DNA from: an uncultured Oscillospiraceae bacterium
GTDB taxonomy: Bacteria > Bacillota > Clostridia > Oscillospirales > Acutalibacteraceae
Assembly: GCA_900539165.1 (NCBI GenBank)
Contig: UQAZ01000001.1
Location: 70,179 to 134,178 of the forward strand
Length of the DNA: 64,000 nt
Direction: 5' to 3'
Part shown: positions 55,885-63,834 of the stretch, in pieces
Layout: every line of letters starts with the position of its first letter
How positions within the stretch are numbered: the stretch's first letter is position 1
The notes under the pieces: model-generated
The model's database searches: none
Told to the model about the DNA's origin: nothing
Seen by the model: the letters and a program-made list of their open reading frames with translations, nothing else
Translations under genes and position numbers: made by a program

Positions 55885-55944
55885 AGATTAGATTTAAGGA
55901 GATAATAATTTGGCGGCTTGCTCGTCAAATTCGGAGATAGAAAT

Positions 55945-58572
55945 ATGGAATGGACTTCATTAAATGACCTTAGAGAAAAGTATCTTTCCTTTTTTGAAAG
56001 TAAGGGTCACCTCAGATTACCCAGCTTTTCTTTAGTGCCTAACGGAGATAAGAGCCTTTTACTTATCAATTCCGGTATGGCACCTATGAAAAAATATTTT
56101 ACAGGCGAGGTAACTCCTCCACGTAGCAGAGTTACAACCTGCCAAAAATGTATAAGAACGCCTGACATTGAGCAGGTAGGTAAGACTGCCCGTCACGGCA
56201 CTTTCTTTGAGATGCTCGGTAATTTCTCGTTTGGCGATTATTTTAAAAAAGAAGCTACCGCTTGGGCTTGGGAATTTTGCACCAAGGTGCTTGAAATGCC
56301 TGTCGATAAGCTTTATGTTACCATTTATGAAAATGATGACGAGGCTTTTGAGATTTGGACTAAGCAAAACGGTGTTGACCCGTCTCATATCGTGCGTTTG
56401 GGTAAGGCTGATAATTTCTGGGAGCATGGCTCAGGACCTTGCGGACCTTGTTCCGAGATTTATTTTGACAGAGGCGAAAAGTACGGCTGCGGCTCACCTG
56501 ATTGCGGACCGGGCTGTGAATGCGACAGATATACAGAGTTCTGGAATAATGTATTCAGCCAGTTTAATAATGACGGTAACGGAAATTATACCGAGCTTCA
56601 GCATAAAAATATTGATACGGGTATGGGACTTGAAAGACTTGCTTGCATTATGCAGGGCGTTGATAATATCTTTGAGGTTGATACCGTTCAAAATACTATG
56701 AAAAAAATCAGCGAAATCGCAGGCGTTCATTACCACGACGACGATAAGAACGATGTATCGCTGCGTGTTATTACTGACCATGTTCGCTCGTCAACATTTA
56801 TGATAGGCGACGGTGTTATTCCGTCAAATAACGGCAGAGGATATGTTCTTCGTCGTCTCATCAGAAGAGCGTGCCGCCACGGCAGATTGCTCGGTGTTAA
56901 TGAGCCGTTCCTTTATAAGGTTTGCGATACCGTGCTTGAAGATAATAAGGTTGCTTATCCCGAATTAAAGGATAAGGCAGAGCTTATTAAGCGTGTAATC
57001 CTTTCAGAGGAAGAGTCCTTTGGTAAGACTATCGATGCAGGTCTTGCATTGCTTGACGAATATATTGAAAAAACTCAGGGTACTGTTTTCTCGGGTGACG
57101 ATGCGTTTAAGCTTAATGATACATTCGGCTTCCCGCTTGACCTTACTAAGGATGTTTTAGAGGAAAAGGGAATGACCGTTGACGAGGATAGATTTAATGA
57201 GCTTCTCGCTAATCAAAAGGCAACTGCCCGTGCTGCCCGTAAGGATGCAGGTGCAGACGCTTGGAAGGGCGAAAGCGTTAAGATTAATGCTCAAAAAACA
57301 GAGTTTGTCGGCTATACCGATTTTGAGTGCGAGGCAGAAATTCTTGCTCTTATCAACTCCGATGGTGAGCAGGTTGAAATGCTCGGCACAGGAGAAAAAG
57401 GCTCTGTTATTCTTGACAAGACGCCGTTTTATGCCACATCGGGCGGACAGGTTGCCGACACAGGTGTAATCACTCTTAACGGTGCTGAGTTTACGGTAGA
57501 GGATACCGCTAAGAATGCCGACGGAATTTATATTCACAGCGGTGTTGTTGCAAACGGTGTTCTTTCCCCGGGAAATAAAGTTACCGCAAGCATTGATTCA
57601 AACAGAAGACTTGCTATAATGCGTAACCATACCGCTGCCCATCTTCTTCAGGCAGCGCTCAGAGAAACACTCGGTACTCATGTCGAGCAGGCAGGACAGC
57701 TTGTAAATGAGGACGAAGTTCGCTTTGACTTTACCCATTTCAATGCAATGACCGATGATGAAATCGCTCAGGTAGAAAACAGAGTAAACGAATTTATCCT
57801 TTCTGCGCAGAGCGTTGAAATGATGGAAATGCCTATTGAAAAAGCAAAGCAAATGGGTGCTATGATGCTCTTTGGCGAAAAGTACGGAGATGTTGTACGA
57901 GTAGTTAAAGCGGGCGATTTTTCAACCGAATTTTGCGGCGGTACTCATGTTTCAAACAGCGGTCAACTTGGACTGTTTAAGATTGTTTCAGAAGCTTCTG
58001 TTGCTTCCGGCGTTCGTCGTATTATTGCCCTTACAGGTAAAAATGTTATTGCTTATCTTAACAAGCAGGAGGGTACCGTAAAGGCTCTTGCGTCTTCGCT
58101 TAAAACAGGCGAGAATGATGTAACCGCCCGTGTTGAAGCACTTGTTTGCGAGGTTAAGGAAAAGGATAAGGAAATTCAGGCTCTTAATGCCGAGCTTACT
58201 AAGATTAAGAGTGCAGATATGCTTTCTGCTCCTGTTGATGTTGACGGTCTTGAGCTTTATGTTGCAAAGCTTGACGGTGCTACCCCTGACGCATTGCGTA
58301 CAATGGGTGACGATATTAAAGCTAAGTCGGATAATGCTGTTGCAGTAATAGCAGGCGTTAATGCCGATAAGGCAAGTATTGTTGCTGTCTGCGGTAAAAA
58401 CGCTGTTTCTAAGGGTGTTAAGGCAGGCGACTTGGTACGAAACGTTGCCTCTATTGCAGGCGGCGGAGGCGGCGGAAGACCTGATTCCGCTATGGCAGGA
58501 GCAAAGGATTTGTCTAAGCTTGACGAGGCACTTGCAGCTGTTGAGAGCATTGTTAAATCTCTTATTAAGTAA
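55945..58572 (+). CDS. alaS: Alanyl-tRNA synthetase
   Basis: 875 residues from ATG 55945 (GGAG nine bases upstream), which gives the standard start MEWTSLNDLREKYLSFFESKGH (quoted in part). Order: class II catalytic core (SLLLINSGMAPMKKYFTGE, GNFSFGDYFK), tRNA-recognition helices, editing domain with HTAAHLL (near 562) and CGGTH (near 666), and a C-Ala domain with a Gly-rich GGGGGGRPDSAMAG end. A 17-codon frame from TTG 55910, with a stronger AAGGAG site, ends at 55963 inside alaS in another frame and might act as an upstream translated leader. No T-box was found in the 100-base leader. Confidence 0.95.
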   Translation: MEWTSLNDLREKYLSFFESKGHLRLPSFSLVPNGDKSLLLINSGMAPMKKYFTGEVTPPRSRVTTCQKCIRTPDIEQVGKTARHGTFFEMLGNFSFGDYFKKEATAWAWEFCTKVLEMPVDKLYVTIYENDDEAFEIWTKQNGVDPSHIVRLGKADNFWEHGSGPCGPCSEIYFDRGEKYGCGSPDCGPGCECDRYTEFWNNVFSQFNNDGNGNYTELQHKNIDTGMGLERLACIMQGVDNIFEVDTVQNTMKKISEIAGVHYHDDDKNDVSLRVITDHVRSSTFMIGDGVIPSNNGRGYVLRRLIRRACRHGRLLGVNEPFLYKVCDTVLEDNKVAYPELKDKAELIKRVILSEEESFGKTIDAGLALLDEYIEKTQGTVFSGDDAFKLNDTFGFPLDLTKDVLEEKGMTVDEDRFNELLANQKATARAARKDAGADAWKGESVKINAQKTEFVGYTDFECEAEILALINSDGEQVEMLGTGEKGSVILDKTPFYATSGGQVADTGVITLNGAEFTVEDTAKNADGIYIHSGVVANGVLSPGNKVTASIDSNRRLAIMRNHTAAHLLQAALRETLGTHVEQAGQLVNEDEVRFDFTHFNAMTDDEIAQVENRVNEFILSAQSVEMMEMPIEKAKQMGAMMLFGEKYGDVVRVVKAGDFSTEFCGGTHVSNSGQLGLFKIVSEASVASGVRRIIALTGKNVIAYLNKQEGTVKALASSLKTGENDVTARVEALVCEVKEKDKEIQALNAELTKIKSADMLSAPVDVDGLELYVAKLDGATPDALRTMGDDIKAKSDNAVAVIAGVNADKASIVAVCGKNAVSKGVKAGDLVRNVASIAGGGGGGRPDSAMAGAKDLSKLDEALAAVESIVKSLIK

Positions 58573-58586
58573 TCGGAGGATTTGCT

Positions 58587-58919
58587 ATGTGTGTTTTTTG
58601 TGAGATTATTAACGGTAACATTCCGTCAACTAAGGTATATGAGGATGATATGATGCTTGCATTTAAGGACCTTAATCCTGTTGCGCCCGTTCACTTCCTC
58701 TGCGTGCCTAAACAGCATATTGAGTCCGCTAATGATATTGACGAACTCAATAGCGTTTATGTAAAGCATATATTTGAAAAGATACCGGAAATTGCCAAGT
58801 CACAGGGAATTTCGTCGTACCGTATAATTAATAATTGCGGCTCAGATGCCGGTCAAACCGTTATGCATTTGCATTTTCATGTTATCGGCGGAGTCGAGTT
58901 GGGAGAAAAGCTGATATGA
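58587..58919 (+). CDS. HIT-family nucleotide hydrolase/transferase
   Basis: A 110-residue histidine-triad protein (HinT-like): CVFCEIINGNIPSTKVYEDD at the start and the catalytic triad motif HLHFHVIGG near residue 93. It probably hydrolyses AMP-amine (phosphoramidate) compounds. GGAGG lies seven bases before the ATG, 14 bases after alaS. The stop overlaps the phosphoribosyltransferase start (ATGA). Confidence 0.93.
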   Translation: MCVFCEIINGNIPSTKVYEDDMMLAFKDLNPVAPVHFLCVPKQHIESANDIDELNSVYVKHIFEKIPEIAKSQGISSYRIINNCGSDAGQTVMHLHFHVIGGVELGEKLI

Positions 58920-59458
58920 GTAAAGAATACTATACATTGAAAATCGGCGGAATTGAGCGTAAACTCCAGAAGTTTCCCGTTTCCGACAAAATGGACATCG
59001 CCGCATTTATCCTTTTCGGCGATGTAGAACTTACCGAGGTTTGTGCAAGGGAACTCTTAAAGAAGGTTCCTGAGTTCGACTACATAGTAACTCCCGAGGC
59101 AAAGTCCATTCCGCTTGCGTACGAAATGAGCAGACTTTCCGGTAAAAAATATATCGTTGTTCGTAAGGGCGTTAAGGTATATATGGACCGTCCTGAGAAG
59201 GTGGCAGATGTTTCGCTTACCACTCAAAAGGAGCAGGCACTCTATCTCGGTCACGAGGATGGGGATTTGCTCGACGGAAAGAGAGTTCTCATAGTGGACG
59301 ATGTTGTTTCCACAGGCGGTTCGCTTAAAGCCGTAAAGGAACTCCTCTCAAAGTTTAATGCCGATGTTGTTGCCTCTGCATTTCCGCTTGCAGAGGGCGA
59401 TGCGGCAGACAGAGACGATATTATTTATCTCGAAAAGCTCCCGCTTTTCTTTAAGTAA
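58916..59458 (+). CDS. Phosphoribosyltransferase, adenine phosphoribosyltransferase-like
   Basis: 180 residues from ATG 58916, coupled to the HIT gene; an upstream in-frame start is only a shadow. The PRPP-binding loop VLIVDDVVSTGGSLKAV is near residue 126, preceded by YIVTPEAKSIPLAYEMSRL and KYIVVRKG, the pattern of type I adenine phosphoribosyltransferases. It would salvage adenine to AMP; a related xanthine or regulator-type PRTase cannot be excluded. Pairing with a HIT enzyme fits purine salvage. Confidence 0.85.
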   Translation: MSKEYYTLKIGGIERKLQKFPVSDKMDIAAFILFGDVELTEVCARELLKKVPEFDYIVTPEAKSIPLAYEMSRLSGKKYIVVRKGVKVYMDRPEKVADVSLTTQKEQALYLGHEDGDLLDGKRVLIVDDVVSTGGSLKAVKELLSKFNADVVASAFPLAEGDAADRDDIIYLEKLPLFFK

Positions 59459-59486
59459 GAATACGGCTCAGTAACTTTTTTAACAG

Positions 59487-59537
59487 GCCGAGTAAGAAAC
59501 ATATGCGAAAAATAAACTCATATTTTTCTTGCTCGGC
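59487..59537. repeat. Long imperfect inverted repeat upstream of the cobalamin riboswitch
   Basis: GCCGAGTAAGAAA (59487-59499) pairs with TTTCTTGCTCGGC (59525-59537) over 13 bp with one G.U. Inside it ATATG (59501-59505) and CATAT (59519-59523) extend the stem. No clear T-tract follows, so it is not a typical terminator. It may terminate the upstream operon poorly, or be an operator or mRNA-end stabiliser. Confidence 0.6.
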
Positions 59538-59564
59538 GAAATGAAAATTTAATAAAGCTGTATT

Positions 59565-59720
59565 CGGTGTTGCGTCAGTCGCATTTGAGGGGAAGTTCGG
59601 TGAAAATCCGTCGCAACCGTCATTACCGTAATTTGAAGGCTCTGCCGTTCATTAAGTCGGGATACCTGCCGAATACTGTGGTTTATGTATCGCTTTTGGA
59701 CAGTGAAGAGTGCAACCGTT
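59565..59720 (+). promoter_or_regulatory. Cobalamin riboswitch aptamer
   Basis: The B12 box AGTCGGGATACCTGCC is at 59655-59670, and the conserved core GGTGAAAATCC at 59599-59609. The closing stem is TATTCGG (59571-59577) with CCGAATA (59669-59675). A downstream stem ACTGT/ACAGT (59675-59679 / 59700-59704) is in the place of P13. The class is clear from these conserved blocks. It lies ahead of the HEAR-protein and DUF4430 genes and predicts repression when cobalamin is abundant. The exact 5' end and subclass (adenosyl- or aqua-cobalamin) cannot be settled by eye. Confidence 0.9.
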
Positions 59721-59816
59721 TGTCAGACAACCGAAGAAGGTTTGTATTCTTTGGCTTGTTCTTTTTGCAAATATCGTTGCACATTTTTACAATTATTTGT
59801 AGGAATGTGCTTTTTT
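59710..59816 (+). terminator. Riboswitch expression platform: terminator with competing antiterminator
   Basis: GCACATT (59779-59785) pairs with AATGTGC (59804-59810), followed by TTTTTT, five bases before the ribosome site. GTGCAAC (59710-59716) is exactly complementary to GTTGCAC (59776-59782), which overlaps the terminator's 5' arm. The two folds are mutually exclusive, as expected for transcriptional control. Confidence 0.75.
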
Positions 59817-59831
59817 ATTCAGGAGATTGAA

Positions 59832-60146
59832 ATGAGCGTTAAATTGACAAAAGAGAACTGTGTTTCTCTACTTTTGGAAAAATACGAAACTCTAAAAAGA
59901 CTTCCTAAAAAATCCGACTTTTCCGATGATGAGGTCGCTTACATTAAGTCATATTTCGGCCCCTGGCCGAGAGCGCTCGAGGCTGTCGGCATAAAAGAGC
60001 CGAACCCTCTCAGAGAGCAGAAAAAACAGGACAGACGAGAAAGGCAAAAAGCTAACCGAATCCGATACAAAAAAGAACATCCGAAGGAGAATAAAAATGA
60101 AAAAGAGAATTGTATCATTAATATTGACGGCGATATTATTGATTAG
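59832..60146 (+). CDS. Small basic protein with a homing-endonuclease-associated (HNH) repeat
   Basis: 104 residues from ATG 59832 (AGGAG six bases upstream). Residues ~8-55 match the homing-endonuclease-associated-repeat pattern: a helix, RLPKKSDF, then YIKSYFGPWPRALEAVGI. In known proteins this module is a small DNA-binding helical unit beside HNH nucleases; no nuclease motif is present here. The rest is a very basic tail (QKKQDRRERQKANRIRYKKE), fit for nucleic acid binding. It is the first gene after the cobalamin riboswitch and overlaps the next gene by 50 bases in another frame, an unusually long overlap. Function unknown; a regulator or RNA-binding factor is inference. Confidence 0.75.
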   Translation: MSVKLTKENCVSLLLEKYETLKRLPKKSDFSDDEVAYIKSYFGPWPRALEAVGIKEPNPLREQKKQDRRERQKANRIRYKKEHPKENKNEKENCIINIDGDIID

Positions 60147-63100
60147 CACACTTTCTGCCGTGCCCGCTTTCGCCTCAACGGCGTGGAACGGTACGGATAA
60201 GCAGGAACCAAACTGCGTGGACGGAGTGTATCAAATAGGAAACGGCGCAGAACTTGCATGGTTTTCCGACTATACAAAAACCAACGGTAATGTAAATGCA
60301 GTCCTTACCGATGATATTGACCTTAATTCTAAGGAATGGTATCCTATCGGAAAGCCTAAAAGCGGTTATGTTACAGAGGCTTACAGCGGCATCTTTGACG
60401 GAAAAAACCATACCGTATCGGGACTGAGCATTAATACCACTTCCGCTTTTTACGGCTTGTTTTGGTGCGTTTACGGCGGTAGTGTAAAGAATCTTAAAGT
60501 TGAGGGTAATGTCAGTACCACAGGCTCAAGTGCAGGCGGTATCGTCGGTAAACTTCAGGGCGGTACGATAGAAAACTGCTCGTTTGCAGGCTCTGTCAGC
60601 GCAAAGAAAAATTATGTCGGCGGTATCGTAAGTAGTGTCGTGTCTACTTCAAAGGTTGCGTCTTCCGTCATTTCGTGCAGTAACAGCGCTGCGGTAACCG
60701 GTGCAACCGCAGGCGGTATTATCGGCGACACAACGGCAAAGGTAAATGTTAAGTACTGTTATAATACCGGTACGATAAGCGGTACAAGCAGAAGCGGCGG
60801 CATTACAGGCAGACAGACTGCGGGAACTCTCGCTTACTGTTATAATATCGGCGAGAGCAAATGCGGCGTCAGCGGTTTTACAAATGCTGCCGTAACAAAT
60901 TGTTATTACCTTACTCAAACTGCAACACCCGGCGGTACTTCTGCCGATAAATTTGTGCAGATTACGGATAAAGATACTTTGCTTTCAAATCTTAACGCAG
61001 GCGAGACTCAAGCTTTCGTTGCTGATACTAAGAATAAAAACAACGGCTATCCGATTTTAACCTGGCAGAATACAAAGACTCCCGAAGAGGAAGCAGCCGA
61101 GGCAAAGAAAAAAGAGGATGCAAAAAAGGTTAAGACCGCAGTTGACAAACTCAGCCTTGATTACTCAAACGTTAAGGAAGAATGCACCCTTGATTTGCCT
61201 AAAGAATATAATGAATGCAATCTCGTTTGGAAAAGCAGTAACGCTGATATTATCTCCGATAAGGGTAAGGTAACTCTCCCCGACAAGAATATAGTAACCG
61301 TTACTCTCACAGCCACAATTACCAGAGGCGAGGCTGTCGGAACAAAGGAATTTAATATCAATGTTTGGTCAAAAAATATTGACCCCGATGTATATTTGCG
61401 TGCCGTTCTTGATTCTATGGAGTGGAACTTTTCATCGCTTCAGCCAAAGTACGGCGTTGACAGCAATGTTATTACAAAACTTAATACGGTACTTAAAAAT
61501 AAAGGCTTTGACGGTATTACCGTAACTGTTAAATCAACAGACGATGAAAGCCTTGTGTCCTCAAACGGTAAAATTTTCTTTCCCCAAATCGACGAAAACA
61601 GTTTTGCTCAGGGAAAGCAGGTTAAGGTGTTTTTCAACCTCACATTTGAAGGCAAAACCGTAACTTATCCCGAAACGGATAATTACGCTCTGCTTATTCC
61701 GTGGAATACCGACAGCGTAAAGACTGCGCTTGAGACTTCCACAAAAGAGCAACTCGACGCAAATGTAATTAAGGACGGTAATGAGTCCCTTGATAATGTA
61801 ACATCGAACCTCACTCTTCCGTCTAATCTTAACAGATATGGCGGAAAGTATAAGTATGCCACCGTTGCTTGGCAGAGCAGTGATTCGTCTCACTTTGAAA
61901 TTTCAGATGATTTAAGAAAGGGCGGGGCTGACGCTTTTTATAATCCTTATCTCGGAAAGGTTTACCGTGATAAGCAGGAGCATACCGTTACTCTTACTGC
62001 ACTTATAACGAACCCGTCAACCGAAGTTTCGATTACTCGAACTTATACAGTCACAATTGCGCCTCTTTCCGACACCGAACTCAATCAGTCTCTTGATAAG
62101 ATGAACGCTGTTCTCTCTTGCTATACTGCCGATAAACTTACCGATATGGCAAGCAAGAAAAGACTTGATACTTCCGCCGTTGATAACGATATTCAACTTG
62201 TTATACCTAAAAATGTCGTTACAAAGAGCGAACTCTCCGCTATCAATTACGGCGAATATTGGGATTATTGGAATTATAAATTCTCTGTTACAAGCTCGGA
62301 TACCGATGTCATCGAAATAAATTCGTTCAGAGGCTATGTTTACAGACCACTCGGCGAATCGTCTTCCGCCGATAAAAAGGTTACTCTAACCGTAAGAATG
62401 ACAAGTAAGGAAAATCCGAACCTTTATGTCACAAAGAATATAGATGTAACCGTTAAGCACCTTACACGTGAAGAAATCAACGCACAGCTTGCACTTATGG
62501 ATAAGGCAAAGGAAAATTATGCAAGCGGACTTCTCGGCGATAATTCCGATATTTATAGTGTCATTGACAGTCTTTCACCGTACAGAGAAATCGTTTGGAA
62601 CAGCGATAAATCAAATGTTGATTTCGTACGCAATCATTCCGAAATTCAGGGCACGGGAATTAAGGTTGACGAACTTCCGGGCTGGGAGAGCCAGGAAGAT
62701 TGGAGACTTTTCCATACAAGCAATAAGGACTTACTTTCAAATGAAACTCTTAATCTTAACGAAACGCCGAATGACGATACTTTCGTTAAGATAAACAGCG
62801 TTTTGAGCGATGAATCACTCGGAAAGTATTATAATAAATTCAAGGATGCAAAGAATTTCGACAAAGAGGCACTCGCTAAATTTAAGCAACTTTATAAGCA
62901 ACCGGTAAGCGCATATTTGCTTGTACTCGGCAAAAACAATTATACCGATGATTATGCCGAGATGAGCGTTGAAACAAAGGCTCAGTTGTTTTCCTCAAAA
63001 CTTGCCTCCTTTAAGCTCGAAAACGATAAGCCCATTTCCGTAACATTCTCGCTCCTCGGCCTCGACGGAAAAACTCTCATTTCAAAAGTGAATGTTGATT

Positions 63101-63759
63101 CGTTCACCAAGGGCGCTACCGTCTTTGATGTATTTAAGAAAATGATTGCCGATAATAATATGTACTTCAGCGCAGTCGGCAGTTATGTTTCGTCAATTAA
63201 TAACCTGTCCGAAAAACAGTACGGACCAAATTCGGGCTGGATGTATTCTGTTGACGGAGTATTTGTTAATTCGTATATGAACGCTCAGGAACTAAGCGGT
63301 AATGAAAATATTGTCGTTATGTATGTAAGGGATTATACAAAGGCAAATACATCTATGCTTGACGACTCAAAGAATAACGGCTCCGGCGATTCTAATTCCG
63401 GCGGCAATTCTTCTGCAAGTAATCAAAACGGCAATTCTTCGTCATCGTCAAAATCTTATTCTAAAAAAGCATCTGAGCAGAACAAATCAAAGACAGCAGA
63501 TTCTAAGGATAAGAGCGAAAATACAGACAATAAATCCGATTCCTCAAATGATTCAAAAGATGCCGAGGATTCAAATGACGCTTCACCTAAGAGTGCGTCA
63601 GCCGACGGCTCAGTTATGAGTGCTAAAGAGGAAAATGCACAGACGCAGAGTAAGAATAATACAAAAAATGTTATTATCATTGCTGTTTGTGCCGTGATTG
63701 TTTTGCTTATCGTTTTGGCTTTGATTTTGTGTGCAAGAAAAAAGCGTAAGCAGGACTGA
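60097..63759 (+). CDS. Membrane-anchored surface protein with GLUG repeats, Ig-like domains and a transcobalamin-like DUF4430 domain
   Basis: 1,220 residues. Signal peptide 1-27 (ending AFA-S). GLUG-type repeats lie at about 120-250 (AGGIVGKLQGGTIENCSFAG). 'Atrophied' bacterial Ig-like domains are at about 345-425, 550-690 and 690-830. DUF4430 is at about 978-1076 (VTFSLLGLDGKT, GWMYSVDGVFVNSY, NIVVMYVRDY). A long Ser/Asn/Lys/Glu-rich stalk follows (~1085-1185). A final membrane segment and basic tail end the protein (~1188-1220), without LPxTG. DUF4430 is the fold of the C-terminal domain of animal intrinsic factor and transcobalamin, and the gene sits under a cobalamin riboswitch. So a surface corrinoid-binding or capture role is a strong inference. 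AAGGAG lies seven bases before the ATG. A terminator follows. Confidence 0.88.
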   Translation: MKKRIVSLILTAILLISTLSAVPAFASTAWNGTDKQEPNCVDGVYQIGNGAELAWFSDYTKTNGNVNAVLTDDIDLNSKEWYPIGKPKSGYVTEAYSGIFDGKNHTVSGLSINTTSAFYGLFWCVYGGSVKNLKVEGNVSTTGSSAGGIVGKLQGGTIENCSFAGSVSAKKNYVGGIVSSVVSTSKVASSVISCSNSAAVTGATAGGIIGDTTAKVNVKYCYNTGTISGTSRSGGITGRQTAGTLAYCYNIGESKCGVSGFTNAAVTNCYYLTQTATPGGTSADKFVQITDKDTLLSNLNAGETQAFVADTKNKNNGYPILTWQNTKTPEEEAAEAKKKEDAKKVKTAVDKLSLDYSNVKEECTLDLPKEYNECNLVWKSSNADIISDKGKVTLPDKNIVTVTLTATITRGEAVGTKEFNINVWSKNIDPDVYLRAVLDSMEWNFSSLQPKYGVDSNVITKLNTVLKNKGFDGITVTVKSTDDESLVSSNGKIFFPQIDENSFAQGKQVKVFFNLTFEGKTVTYPETDNYALLIPWNTDSVKTALETSTKEQLDANVIKDGNESLDNVTSNLTLPSNLNRYGGKYKYATVAWQSSDSSHFEISDDLRKGGADAFYNPYLGKVYRDKQEHTVTLTALITNPSTEVSITRTYTVTIAPLSDTELNQSLDKMNAVLSCYTADKLTDMASKKRLDTSAVDNDIQLVIPKNVVTKSELSAINYGEYWDYWNYKFSVTSSDTDVIEINSFRGYVYRPLGESSSADKKVTLTVRMTSKENPNLYVTKNIDVTVKHLTREEINAQLALMDKAKENYASGLLGDNSDIYSVIDSLSPYREIVWNSDKSNVDFVRNHSEIQGTGIKVDELPGWESQEDWRLFHTSNKDLLSNETLNLNETPNDDTFVKINSVLSDESLGKYYNKFKDAKNFDKEALAKFKQLYKQPVSAYLLVLGKNNYTDDYAEMSVETKAQLFSSKLASFKLENDKPISVTFSLLGLDGKTLISKVNVDSFTKGATVFDVFKKMIADNNMYFSAVGSYVSSINNLSEKQYGPNSGWMYSVDGVFVNSYMNAQELSGNENIVVMYVRDYTKANTSMLDDSKNNGSGDSNSGGNSSASNQNGNSSSSSKSYSKKASEQNKSKTADSKDKSENTDNKSDSSNDSKDAEDSNDASPKSASADGSVMSAKEENAQTQSKNNTKNVIIIAVCAVIVLLIVLALILCARKKRKQD

Positions 63760-63789
63760 TGTAAAATAATCTTCAAATAATATTTTAAG

Positions 63790-63822
63790 CAAGGACTTAA
63801 TTCTTTTTAAGTCCTTGTTTTT
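63790..63822 (+). terminator. Intrinsic terminator of the cobalamin-controlled operon
   Basis: CAAGGACTTAA (63790-63800) pairs perfectly with TTAAGTCCTTG (63807-63817), followed by TTTTT. Confidence 0.9.
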
Positions 63823-63834
63823 ATTAAATATAGT

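Noticed and set aside
55842..55944. Possible T-box riboswitch upstream of alaS
   Set aside because: The leader is only about 100 bases, has no T-box sequence or specifier-loop structure, and holds just one hairpin belonging to the previous gene.
59567..59830. An 87-codon plus-strand frame in the gap before the HEAR gene
   Set aside because: It lies across the cobalamin aptamer and its terminator, and its sequence matches no protein pattern; the RNA explanation is far stronger.
60520..60900. Repeated Gly-Gly-Ile motifs suspected of being a DNA repeat or CRISPR-like array
   Set aside because: The repeats are GLUG-type protein repeats with divergent codons; spacing and sequence do not form direct DNA repeats.
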